Source of the DNA: Methylocystis echinoides
GTDB lineage: Bacteria > Pseudomonadota > Alphaproteobacteria > Rhizobiales > Beijerinckiaceae
Assembly: GCF_040687965.1 (NCBI RefSeq)
Contig: NZ_CP156084.1
Span: 3,348,501-3,412,500 of the forward strand
Direction: 5' to 3'
DNA: 64,000 nucleotides
The translations under genes and the position numbers were made by a program. Under the pieces are notes generated by a model. It made no database searches. It saw only the letters and a program-made list of their open reading frames with translations, and had not been told where the DNA came from. The stretch's first letter is position 1. Every line of letters begins with the position of its first letter. Shown one piece after another: positions 46,095 through 53,654 of this stretch.

Positions 46095-47204
46095 GTGGCG
46101 ACGGAAGCTGACATTCTCAAAGCCCTCGAAAATCTCTACGGCCCCGGCGGCGTGTCGCTGGCCAAGACGGTGAGCGGCGTCAATCTCTCCGGCGCCAAGG
46201 CTTTCGTCTCTTTGTCCGGCGACCCGGCCAAGCCGGAGGGCTGGGAGGCCGCGCGCGTCAACGCCGAGAAGGCCATCAGGGCGCTGCCCGGCGTCGAAGC
46301 CGCCATCGTGACGCTCACCGCCGAGCGCGCGGCCGGGGCCGCCGGGCATGACCATCATGGCCATTCCCACGCCGCGCCGCCGCCGCCGCAGCGCCGCGGC
46401 ATGTCGCCGACGCTCGACAAGATCCGCTACATCGTCGTCGTGGCGTCGGGGAAGGGCGGCGTCGGGAAATCCACGACCTCGGCCAATCTGGCGCTGGGTC
46501 TCGCGGCGCAGGGCTGGCGCGTCGGGTTGCTCGACGCCGACATTTACGGCCCCTCGGCGCCGCGGCTCTTCGGCTTGCACGAAAAGCCGAAGGTCGAGGG
46601 CGGCAAGCTCGCGCCGCTCGAGGCCTATGGGATCAAGATCATGTCCATGGGCTTCCTCGTCGACGAGGACACGCCCATGGTCTGGCGCGGGCCGATGGTC
46701 GCGCAGGCTCTGACGCAACTGCTCGGCGAAGTCGCCTGGGGCGACCTCGACGCGCTGGTCGTCGACATGCCCCCCGGCACCGGCGACGTGCAGCTCACCA
46801 TGGCGCAGCAGACACCGATCGCCGGCGCCGTGATCGTCTCGACGCCGCAGGACCTTGCGCTCATCGACGCGCGCCGCGCCGTCGCGATGTTCCAGAAGGT
46901 CGAGGCGCCCATTCTCGGAATCATCGAGAATATGAGCTATTTCCTCTGCCCCCATTGCGGCGGCCGCTCGGAAATCTTCTCCCATGGCGGCGCGCGTCAC
47001 GACGCGGAAAAGCTCGGCGTGCCCTTCCTCGGCGAGGCGCCGCTCGACATGAAGATCCGCGAGACGTCGGATGCCGGAAAGCCCGTCGTCGGCGCCGAGC
47101 CCAACAGCCCGCAGGCGGCGGTCTATCTCAATCTCGCCGCCAAGGTGAAGACGCTGCTGGAGACGACCAAGCATCGCGCCGCGCCCAATATCGTCGTGGG
47201 GTGA
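46095..47204 (+). CDS. mrp: Mrp/NBP35-type Fe-S cluster carrier ATPase
   Basis: This 369-residue protein has an N-terminal MIP18/DUF59-like domain (ADILKALENLYGP, residues 1-85) and a histidine/proline-rich linker. The P-loop ATPase follows, with GKGGVGKSTTSANLALGL near residue 117 and VVDMPPGTGDVQLTM. The cluster-binding cysteines are in YFLCPHCGG. It binds and transfers [4Fe-4S] clusters. The start is the GTG at 46095 with AAGGAG eight bases ahead. It is unlinked to the suf operon and ends the recognisable backbone before the repeat-rich junction. Confidence 0.93.
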   Translation: MATEADILKALENLYGPGGVSLAKTVSGVNLSGAKAFVSLSGDPAKPEGWEAARVNAEKAIRALPGVEAAIVTLTAERAAGAAGHDHHGHSHAAPPPPQRRGMSPTLDKIRYIVVVASGKGGVGKSTTSANLALGLAAQGWRVGLLDADIYGPSAPRLFGLHEKPKVEGGKLAPLEAYGIKIMSMGFLVDEDTPMVWRGPMVAQALTQLLGEVAWGDLDALVVDMPPGTGDVQLTMAQQTPIAGAVIVSTPQDLALIDARRAVAMFQKVEAPILGIIENMSYFLCPHCGGRSEIFSHGGARHDAEKLGVPFLGEAPLDMKIRETSDAGKPVVGAEPNSPQAAVYLNLAAKVKTLLETTKHRAAPNIVVG

Positions 47205-47244
47205 ACCACTTCGTCATTATGGGGCGAGGCGCCTCGTCCTTCGA

Positions 47245-47369
47245 GACGCGCGCTTCGCGCGCTCCTCAGGATGAGGCCTAAGTGATTGATGCAAGAGCCT
47301 CTGACGCCCTTTTGGACGCGCGCTTCGCGCGCTCCTCAGGATGAGGCCTAAGTGATTGATGCAAGAGCC
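47245..47369. repeat. two direct copies of a 55-bp repeat, 70-bp period
   Basis: Copies start at 47245 and 47315, each beginning GACGCGCGCTTCGCGCGCTC and ending with TGATTGATGCAAGAGCC. The GCGCGC(TTCG)CGCGC core is a hairpin of the kind found in many rhizobial intergenic repeats. Confidence 0.85.
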
Positions 47370-47378
47370 CCTCATGCT

Positions 47379-47474
47379 GAGGAGCCGCCGAAGGCGGCGT
47401 CTCGAAGCATGAGGAGCCGCCGAAGGCGGCGTCTCGAAGCATGAGGAGCCGCCGAAGGCGGCGTCTCGAAGCAC
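47379..47474. repeat. three tandem copies of a 32-bp repeat
   Basis: GAGGAGCCGCCGAAGGCGGC followed by GTCTCGAAGCAT is repeated at 47379, 47411 and 47443 with no spacers. The inner GCCGCC(GAA)GGCGGC part is palindromic. Confidence 0.9.
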
Positions 47475-47496
47475 GAGGGGCGGCGCCGCATCCCTC

Positions 47497-47724
47497 TCAA
47501 AAATGCAGCGGAACGAGCGAATCGTCGCCCTGATCCCATTTGTAGTCATAGCGATTTTCCCGTTCCGGCGACTTCCATAAAGCCCTTTGGAAATTCAGGT
47601 TTATCTTGGCTTTTTCGTCGCTTGCGCCTTTAAGTTGGTCCACAAAGCCCCGATGTAATCCGGTATCTTCCGACCGCCCGCCTGTGGGTAGCGCCGGGGA
47701 ACCGAAAAACGGGCCGAGGACCGA
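47497..47724 (-). pseudogene. 3' end of an unidentified reading frame at the island edge
   Basis: An open frame of 75 codons on the minus strand has protein-like composition: GFVDQLKGASDEKAKINLNF, RALWKSPERENRYDYKW and DQGDDSLVPLHF at the end. No ATG starts it; it is open to 47724, six bases from the integrase start. It looks like the tail of a gene whose front part was displaced by insertion of the element, so the left attachment site may lie here. I do not recognise the protein. Confidence 0.35.
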
Positions 47725-47729
47725 TTACA

Positions 47730-48986
47730 GTGACCTTCAAGCCGAGCGACAAGCCCAAAGTCATCACGTCAGCTAAGCAGTTAGAGACGCTAAAGGTAAA
47801 GGGACGCTATTCCGATCAGACGATAGCGGGGCTGTTTTTTCAGGTCACAACCCCAAAGGCTAAGTCATGGGTATTGCGCTATCAGATTGCCCGTCGCACC
47901 CGATGGATGGGGCTCGGTCCCTATCCCCTCGTCACTTGGACCACGGCCCGGCAGAAAGCCCGTGAGGCTCGCCTTCAACTTCTCGATGGCGTCGATCCGG
48001 TCGAAGTCCGTAAGGAACGCAAGGCGGCGCTGATCGCCAAGCACGTCAAGGCGCTGACCTTCAAGGAAGGGGCGGAACGCTACTTCAAAGAGAAGGCTGG
48101 CGAGTGGAAAACCGACGCGCAGCGCCAAGCCTTTAACTCAACCATGGCGCGTTATGTCTTTCCGGTCATCGGAAGCATGGCCATAGCCGACATAGACACC
48201 GCCGCCGTCCTGAGCGTGTTGCGCCCGATCTGGAAAACAATTCCCACGGTCGCAAGCCTGTTGCGGATTCGTATCGAGAAAATCCTAGCATGGGCGCAAG
48301 TGAACGGTTTTCGCCCGGCTGGCGACAACCCCGCCCGATGGCAACGCCATTTAGCCGAAACCTTGGAGTCGCACGCCAAGATCGCCCGCACCCAACATCA
48401 TGCGGCGATGGCGCTAGACGACTTGCCGGGCTTTATGGCCGCACTTCGCGCCGAAGGCGGCGTCATGTCGAAGGCGCTGGAATTCTGCATCCTGACCGCG
48501 ACCCGCGCCAATGAAGTGCTAGGGGCGCGCTGGTCTGAAATCGACTTTGACGCCGCCACATGGTCAATTCCCGCAAACCGAATGAAAGCCGGGCAGGAGC
48601 ATGTCATCCCCCTGTCCGCCCGCGCCGTCGCCATCCTCAAATCCGTCTATCGGGAAGCGGCGAACGGCCATGTGTTTCTTGGTCCGCGTAGCGGCGCTGG
48701 ATTGAATGCGCGCGCCCTTCGAGGCGTCATTCGACGTGAGGGACTCGACGTAACCGTTCATGGTTTTCGCTCCTGCTTCCGCGATTGGTGCGGCGACCAT
48801 ACGGAATTCCCGCGTGAAATCGCAGAAGCGGCGCTCGCGCATAAAGTTGGCGACAAAAGCGAGCAATCCTATCGACGCGGAACAGCGATCGAAAAGCGCC
48901 GTGTGCTGATGGAAGCGTGGTCGCGCTTTTGCGCCGGAGAACGGGATACGGACAACGTAATTGAATTGCGCGGGCGCGCGAAATGA
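47730..48986 (+). CDS. tyrosine recombinase / P4-type integrase
   Basis: This 418-residue protein has an N-terminal DUF4102-like arm-binding domain (FFQVTTPKAKSWVLRYQI, RWMGLGPYPLVTWTTARQKA), a core-binding domain and a catalytic domain. The last holds the full catalytic set: Arg259 in TATRANEVLGARW, His344 and Arg347 in VHGFRSCFRDWCGD, His371 and the nucleophile Tyr381 in SEQSYRRG. This type integrates P4-like satellites and genomic islands, usually at tRNA or tmRNA genes; no tRNA is visible next to it here. The start is the GTG at 47730. The next gene overlaps its stop. Confidence 0.93.
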   Translation: MTFKPSDKPKVITSAKQLETLKVKGRYSDQTIAGLFFQVTTPKAKSWVLRYQIARRTRWMGLGPYPLVTWTTARQKAREARLQLLDGVDPVEVRKERKAALIAKHVKALTFKEGAERYFKEKAGEWKTDAQRQAFNSTMARYVFPVIGSMAIADIDTAAVLSVLRPIWKTIPTVASLLRIRIEKILAWAQVNGFRPAGDNPARWQRHLAETLESHAKIARTQHHAAMALDDLPGFMAALRAEGGVMSKALEFCILTATRANEVLGARWSEIDFDAATWSIPANRMKAGQEHVIPLSARAVAILKSVYREAANGHVFLGPRSGAGLNARALRGVIRREGLDVTVHGFRSCFRDWCGDHTEFPREIAEAALAHKVGDKSEQSYRRGTAIEKRRVLMEAWSRFCAGERDTDNVIELRGRAK

Positions 48987-49480
48987 AAAAGCCGTCCGCC
49001 AGCGCCCCATTCGACCACAGAAAACACATGCGAGAACTGTGGGGCGAAGGATCATTCGAAGAAGCGTTCTATTGTCTGACATGGTTTGGCGACAAACAGC
49101 CGCTTGCCGATTATGTCGAAAGCGGCAAACCTTTTGACGCGGACATGGCGAAGATGCTCGCCGATTTCATCGCGAACGGGAGTCGCATTAGCGCGCATAT
49201 TCCTTCTGTCGGCGCATTCGGACCCTTTGAAGTTGTCATTCAAAAACGGAAAGTCCCGCGTTCTTACAAAACGCGGGAACGTTACCGTGTTGCGGCGGCG
49301 GGAGCTTTCGCGCGGGTAATGAACGGCGAGTCTCTTGATAACGTTGTGAAAGACATATGCGAAAAAGGTCCGTTCAATGACGGGGTTTTACGCAAAGCGA
49401 TCCAGCGCGAGGAATTGGAACGCAATTACCGACTCCCGCGCCAGCGGGGCGCATACGCCAAGCTAAAGAATCCCCGTTGA
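48983..49480 (+). CDS. island protein of unknown function
   Basis: This 165-residue soluble protein overlaps the integrase stop (ATGA) and is likely co-expressed. The first half is MRELWGEGSFEEAFYCLTWF and similar. The second half is basic with a possible helix-turn-helix (YRVAAAGAFARVMNGESLDN followed by VVKDICEKGPFNDGVLRKAIQ). A DNA-binding role such as an excisionase is possible from its position, but no family is recognised. A hairpin follows. Confidence 0.6.
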   Translation: MKKPSASAPFDHRKHMRELWGEGSFEEAFYCLTWFGDKQPLADYVESGKPFDADMAKMLADFIANGSRISAHIPSVGAFGPFEVVIQKRKVPRSYKTRERYRVAAAGAFARVMNGESLDNVVKDICEKGPFNDGVLRKAIQREELERNYRLPRQRGAYAKLKNPR

Positions 49481-49495
49481 AGCCGAAAAAGCCGC

Positions 49496-49539
49496 TTGAA
49501 AACGACCACTGCTTTTGAGTGGCTTATTGTTGTTTTCAA
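49496..49539 (+). terminator. nested inverted repeat after the integrase operon
   Basis: TTGAAAAC and GTTTTCAA enclose CCACT-GCTTTTG-AGTGG, followed by a T-rich run. This could end the integrase transcript. Confidence 0.6.
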
Positions 49540-49560
49540 ACCGTTTTCTCGGGCCTATTT

Positions 49561-49586
49561 GTCTCTCATCGGAACACGTGAGAGAC
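49561..49586. promoter_or_regulatory. palindrome just before alpA-like gene
   Basis: GTCTCTCA-N10-TGAGAGAC is an eight-base inverted repeat ending eight bases before the ATG of the AlpA-like gene. It covers the ribosome site, as an autoregulatory operator or translation-blocking hairpin would. Confidence 0.5.
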
Positions 49587-49593
49587 GACAACC

Positions 49594-49923
49594 ATGGCGA
49601 CAGACTCGCTGCACTCGATAATGACACGGCTCGACGCCCTCACTCGCGACGTGAGCGCCATACACGAAGCCATTTGCGACGCGCCGAAACCCGCGCAAGA
49701 GCCGCAAGGTCCGAGGATTTTACGTCTCCCGCAAGTCTTAGAGCTCGTCGGACTTCGCACTTCGCGACTCTACGACCTAATGAAGCTCGGCCAGTTTCCG
49801 CAACCCTACAAACTTGTAGAGGGCGGGCGCGCCATCGGCTGGCGCGAGGAAGAAATCCGCAAATGGATCGAGGACCGCGCCAAGCGCGAGACGCCGGAGG
49901 CGGCGGCAACGCCTGCGGAGTGA
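49594..49923 (+). CDS. AlpA-like helix-turn-helix regulator
   Basis: This 109-residue protein has a central MerR/AlpA-type winged helix: RILRLPQVLELVGLRTSRLY and DLMKLGQFPQPYKL, then GRAIGWREEEIRKWIEDRAK. AlpA proteins of prophages and satellites switch on integrase or excision genes; in phage-inducible islands they set the element's own expression. The N-terminal 40 residues form a coiled segment and the tail is alanine-rich. The gene stands alone after a terminator-like hairpin and behind a perfect palindrome. Confidence 0.85.
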   Translation: MATDSLHSIMTRLDALTRDVSAIHEAICDAPKPAQEPQGPRILRLPQVLELVGLRTSRLYDLMKLGQFPQPYKLVEGGRAIGWREEEIRKWIEDRAKRETPEAAATPAE

Positions 49924-50083
49924 TCAGCGATGGCGTCGGCGACCTGCGGAATATGTCGGCCGACGCCTGCCCATCCTGTAACGGCCAGCGCCAGCGGCAA
50001 CCTGAGTTACATGCGCCACTTACGTTTTCTGTAACTAGACAATTGACGTTTGATTTTTGCTGTCAAGAAGAAGGTTGAAGGTC

Positions 50084-50314
50084 ATGCACCCAAAGAGAAG
50101 GCGCGCCCCCTGTGGCAAGGGAGAGCGCGCCGGTAACGAAGTGGCAGTAGTTGGACACGACGAAAATAGGCCAGAGCGCGAGGCGCGTCTAGGGCTATTT
50201 CCTCGCCCCCGCTTCCCATGTGCCCGCCTGATCGCAAACGTCAGCCAGCGGCTTCCGCAGCCCCGGCGCGGGGCCATCGTCGCGCCCCCCATGGGGAGGG
50301 CGGCGCATGACTGA
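50084..50314 (+). CDS. possible small basic island protein
   Basis: This 76-residue frame has GAAGAAGGTTGAAGG ahead of its ATG and overlaps the peptidase start by eight bases, as genes of one operon do. The product is arginine/proline-rich (MHPKRRRAPCGKGERAGNEV). No family is recognised. It may be a chance frame. Confidence 0.35.
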   Translation: MHPKRRRAPCGKGERAGNEVAVVGHDENRPEREARLGLFPRPRFPCARLIANVSQRLPQPRRGAIVAPPMGRAAHD

Positions 50315-50960
50315 CGACCTCCGCCGGTTCGCTGCGCCCGGCCTCCACCTTCACGACGAAGCTACCGCGAACGCAATCTCGCGCGGCGTGCACGACCTCG
50401 CCCGCATGGCTTTTGAGACGCAGGGAATGGCCGCCTTCGACCAGACCCGCAAGGCCGCCGCCATCCATGAAGCGGGACACGCCGTCGTCGCCCGAACGCT
50501 CGGCGAGCCCGTCCAGAAGGTGCAGGTGTGGCGCGTGCACGCTTGCGGTGCTTGGCGTTGGGAGGGGTTCACGACCTACGACTCCGCGCAAGAATGGCGC
50601 ACCGACGAAACGACCTCGGCGCTCGCCGATGCTCATATGGCGATGATCTTCTTCGCGGGAGTCGCAAGCGAAATGCTGTTCGCTGGCGATGATTACAAAC
50701 TCGGAAGCTCACTCGACGAAGTGGTGATCTTCAACGGACTGGCGGGCAACGTCGCGCGTAAATCGGGGCTTATCGAGCAAGAATTGTCGTTCACAGCCAA
50801 ATTGCAACACGTCGTATTCCGCACACTCAAAGACAACGAACCTGTGGTTCGCGCCATCGCTCAGAAACTGACGCTGCATAAAGTGCTGCGTCGTCGTCAA
50901 TTAACGCCACTGTTGCAACCAGTAGCGACGAACCCTCTGAAAGACATAACCGAGTTGTGA
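50307..50960 (+). CDS. FtsH-like (M41) zinc peptidase domain protein
   Basis: This 217-residue protein carries the HExxH zinc motif in AAIHEAGHAVVARTLGEPV (His54, Glu55, His58). A helix with FFAGVASEMLFAGDDYKLGS follows, which resembles the region of FtsH holding the third metal ligand. The AAA ATPase half and the membrane segments of FtsH are absent, so it is a stand-alone peptidase domain. Such genes recur in phage and island DNA, with no known target. It is the first clearly enzymatic gene of the island after the regulator. Its substrate cannot be inferred. Confidence 0.75.
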   Translation: MTDDLRRFAAPGLHLHDEATANAISRGVHDLARMAFETQGMAAFDQTRKAAAIHEAGHAVVARTLGEPVQKVQVWRVHACGAWRWEGFTTYDSAQEWRTDETTSALADAHMAMIFFAGVASEMLFAGDDYKLGSSLDEVVIFNGLAGNVARKSGLIEQELSFTAKLQHVVFRTLKDNEPVVRAIAQKLTLHKVLRRRQLTPLLQPVATNPLKDITEL

Positions 50961-51025
50961 CGGGTGCTGCGTGATAAGCGGCGTTCGTCGTTTCGAGTGG
51001 ACTCGAACAAGGGGAGTGAAGAAAA

Positions 51026-51367
51026 ATGGGTCAAGTCAAAACAACAACATGGTGGGACTACAATGACAATCCCACTGCGCGATTGGAATTAGCCAAAAGA
51101 CGACAATGCCCTTGCCCGGCCAAGGATGTTGAATTGACGCCGGTTATGGAGTTGCTCAACGCCGCAATCCCACGGGAGGCGCGTATCGAACCGCCGCATG
51201 ATCTTCATGCAACTCGGTTGCTCATTGAAAAGTATGTAGGCTTTATTGACCCTGACCCCGCGTCGTTCAAGAGACCCGTTGAATTGCCCGCTCAGTTTGC
51301 GCGCGCGTTCCATTCGCTATGGAAAAGCGGTTATTTCGAAATGCAACAGAAGGAGCAAAACGGATGA
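51026..51367 (+). CDS. island protein of unknown function
   Basis: This 113-residue soluble protein starts MGQVKTTTWWDYNDNPT after GGGGAG and a short spacer. A CPCP pair lies near residue 30. The stop overlaps the next ATG by four bases, so the two are translated together. No family is recognised. The codons are A/T-richer than in the backbone. Confidence 0.6.
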   Translation: MGQVKTTTWWDYNDNPTARLELAKRRQCPCPAKDVELTPVMELLNAAIPREARIEPPHDLHATRLLIEKYVGFIDPDPASFKRPVELPAQFARAFHSLWKSGYFEMQQKEQNG

Positions 51368-51621
51368 CTCAGAGAATATCAGCCGATTGGATGACACTAC
51401 TTAGGCAAGCGCCAATGACCGCGCAGTCGTATATGGTCGATGCAGTCCGAGCGATTGATGGAAAGCTTGGTGAAGGATATGCGGCGAAACATCCTGAATT
51501 GGTCGCAGCGTTCATGCAAACCTGCGCATCGGACTTCGAACAAGCCTCGAAACTCTTTGCGGCTGAATACATCGAGAACGGACTTGGGTTGATTGCCCAA
51601 GCGATCAACCCCGCCCGCTGA
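51364..51621 (+). CDS. small helical island protein of unknown function
   Basis: This 85-residue mostly helical protein (WMTLLRQAPMTAQSYMVDAV, then AFMQTCASDFEQASKLFAAE) overlaps the preceding gene by four bases. No family is recognised. The ATG at 51364 is chosen because it is the overlap start; a longer frame from 51319 would lie inside the upstream gene. Confidence 0.6.
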   Translation: MTQRISADWMTLLRQAPMTAQSYMVDAVRAIDGKLGEGYAAKHPELVAAFMQTCASDFEQASKLFAAEYIENGLGLIAQAINPAR

Positions 51622-51661
51622 TTTGGGCGATTAGAGCTACGAACCGAAAGGAGTAAATGAA

Positions 51662-52210
51662 ATGCAACCGATCATACTATCACTGGAAAATGGCGATCAC
51701 ATCGCGGTATCGCAAATTGGCAAAATCACTCCGAATAAAAAGAACGGCTACCCCTCGAATGTCTTTAATACGGATGGCGTCCTAGTCGGTCAGATACATA
51801 GTTGGCAAGTCCGCCGATTAGAAATGGCAAAGAGCTTTTCATCTGCACAACCGGGTTATTTCATTATTGTTGAAAGAATCAACAGCGATGGTGTTGCATC
51901 TTATGAGAAGGAACCTGTGATCGGTTGGATATGTGATTGTGCAACGACGATGACTTACCCCGTTGGGCTCAGCGCCTTTATAAACGAACAAATCGAGGAA
52001 ACCATCGAGGATGACACGATGTTCGAAGACGCTCCATATGATTTAAGCGCCATTGTCTTATTATGCCCTGACGGGAGAGTCCGTTATCTTCGCGTAGACT
52101 ATTGGCTCGATAATATGGAAATCTTCAAAGCTGGATTTAGTAAACGTCTTGAAAGGAAACAACGCGCTCGCGCACGCGCAAAAGAAGAACAAGTTTCTGA
52201 TTCTCTCTAA
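51662..52210 (+). CDS. island protein of unknown function
   Basis: This 182-residue soluble protein has beta-rich segments (IILSLENGDHIAVSQIGKIT, YFIIVERINSDGVASYEKEP) and an acidic stretch, ending in a strongly basic tail (KRLERKQRARARAKEEQ). AAAGGAG precedes the ATG at 51662. Codon use is clearly A/T-rich. I recognise no family. A 170-base gap without features follows. Confidence 0.6.
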   Translation: MQPIILSLENGDHIAVSQIGKITPNKKNGYPSNVFNTDGVLVGQIHSWQVRRLEMAKSFSSAQPGYFIIVERINSDGVASYEKEPVIGWICDCATTMTYPVGLSAFINEQIEETIEDDTMFEDAPYDLSAIVLLCPDGRVRYLRVDYWLDNMEIFKAGFSKRLERKQRARARAKEEQVSDSL

Positions 52211-52382
52211 CGAGAACCCACGAAATATCCATCGCCCAAGGGCACTGTGAGCTACAAAGTCCTGACGGATTGCTAGTCGTGAGTCCGATCCCGTGGAGGG
52301 ACGGCAGACTTCAGGTTTCACCAACGCAACCCACTCCTGAAAACGAATTGCGCCCCAAGAGGCGCACGGAGAGGATTGCGTT

Positions 52383-53654
52383 ATGAGTGAGCACGATATT
52401 CACGACACAGAAAACCCGCACCCCTTTGGTGGAAGGGACGCGGGCTCTTCTGAGGATACAAATGCGCCGGGCAAGCGCGAAGATCAATCTACAACATCGG
52501 CTGACCCTGCACAAGACAACCGCGTTGATTTTCGCACCCTCGCGGCAGACGCCAAGCGAGATTATCCACTCCGCCGTGGCAAGCTTGCTACAGACGATGA
52601 ATGGAGCTTCACGGCGCTGCGCTCCAAAGGTCCGCGCCTAGCAAAACTCGTCAACCGCAATGGCGATATCTCTGATTACGATAGCGCGGCGCGTTTTCAG
52701 ATGATGAAGGTTGATATCGCTAATCTGCAATCGTTGTTCGATTTACTCTCCACGCTGCAACATCGTCCCGATTGTTGCTTGGTGCATGGCGCGATTGTCG
52801 AAGGAACCAATACAAACTACGCCCGTCGCTTGATGCGTGACGATATGAAGACCGGCGAGAGAGCAACGCTATTCGACGTTCCACGGCGCTTGCTTGCGCT
52901 CGATCTTGACTCGGTTCCGTGTCCCGATTGGCTCGATCCACGCGACCTAGAAGCCGTCACCCGTTATCTGCGCAAGCTATTGCCGGAAGCGTTTCATGGC
53001 GTTGCTTGTATCGGCGCTGCGACCGGGAGTCATCTACTGAAACCGGGGTTGCGCTATCGGTTGTTCTTTATGCTGGACCGTGCGCTAACGGGAACGGAGA
53101 AGCGCAACTGGCTGAAAGATTGGAGCAAGGTGAAAATTGACGTGTCAATTTTCTCTTGCAATCAAGTGATCTACACAGGCGCGCCGATCTTCGAGGATAT
53201 ATCCGCCGATCCATTGCCGAACGGCAGACTCGTTTGGTTGGATGGCGCGCGCTTCGTTAAGCCGCCGAGCGCCGATGTATTGAAGACTACCGAGCGAAGG
53301 AGCTTCGCCCAGCGCCCTTTACAGTATGCAAAGGCTGGCGACCATAGTCTGCTATCGCTTGCCATTGGTGAAATAGAACAAGCGCAAGTTGGGGATCGTC
53401 ATTCGGCGATTCTTAGAGCTTGCGGGATCGTCGCGCTCAGTATTTTATCGGGCGAACTCGATGAGGGAACGGCACGACAAGAAATTGTCGAAGCCGCAAT
53501 CGCCGCTGGAAAGGATGAACGTGAAACCGAGGAATGTTTCGATTGGGTATTAGAACGGGAGCACGAGAAATACCGGCTAACGCCAGATGAATTGCGGGCA
53601 CAAGAGGGGCGTGTTTATGACGAAGACGAATTCGAAGAGGAGTCGGGACAATGA
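52383..53654 (+). CDS. archaeo-eukaryotic-type primase (AEP/prim-pol) of the island
   Basis: This 423-residue protein has an unstructured first 50 residues and then a domain with the three AEP motifs in order: LLALDLDS (Asp174/Asp176), ATGSHLLKPGLRYRLFF (Ser216-His217) and KIDVSIFSCNQVIYTGAP (Asp253). A C-terminal helical part may be a PriCT-like domain. Such proteins make primers, and sometimes DNA, to start replication of plasmids, satellites and islands. The stop overlaps the ATPase gene by four bases. The motif match is by eye. Confidence 0.7.
   Translation: MSEHDIHDTENPHPFGGRDAGSSEDTNAPGKREDQSTTSADPAQDNRVDFRTLAADAKRDYPLRRGKLATDDEWSFTALRSKGPRLAKLVNRNGDISDYDSAARFQMMKVDIANLQSLFDLLSTLQHRPDCCLVHGAIVEGTNTNYARRLMRDDMKTGERATLFDVPRRLLALDLDSVPCPDWLDPRDLEAVTRYLRKLLPEAFHGVACIGAATGSHLLKPGLRYRLFFMLDRALTGTEKRNWLKDWSKVKIDVSIFSCNQVIYTGAPIFEDISADPLPNGRLVWLDGARFVKPPSADVLKTTERRSFAQRPLQYAKAGDHSLLSLAIGEIEQAQVGDRHSAILRACGIVALSILSGELDEGTARQEIVEAAIAAGKDERETEECFDWVLEREHEKYRLTPDELRAQEGRVYDEDEFEEESGQ

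Noticed and set aside
47379-47474. Tandem 32-bp repeats as a CRISPR array
   Set aside because: The units are directly adjacent with no spacers and no cas genes are near.
47500-47730. A tRNA gene as integration target
   Set aside because: I looked for a cloverleaf or TTCGANTC arm next to the integrase and found none.
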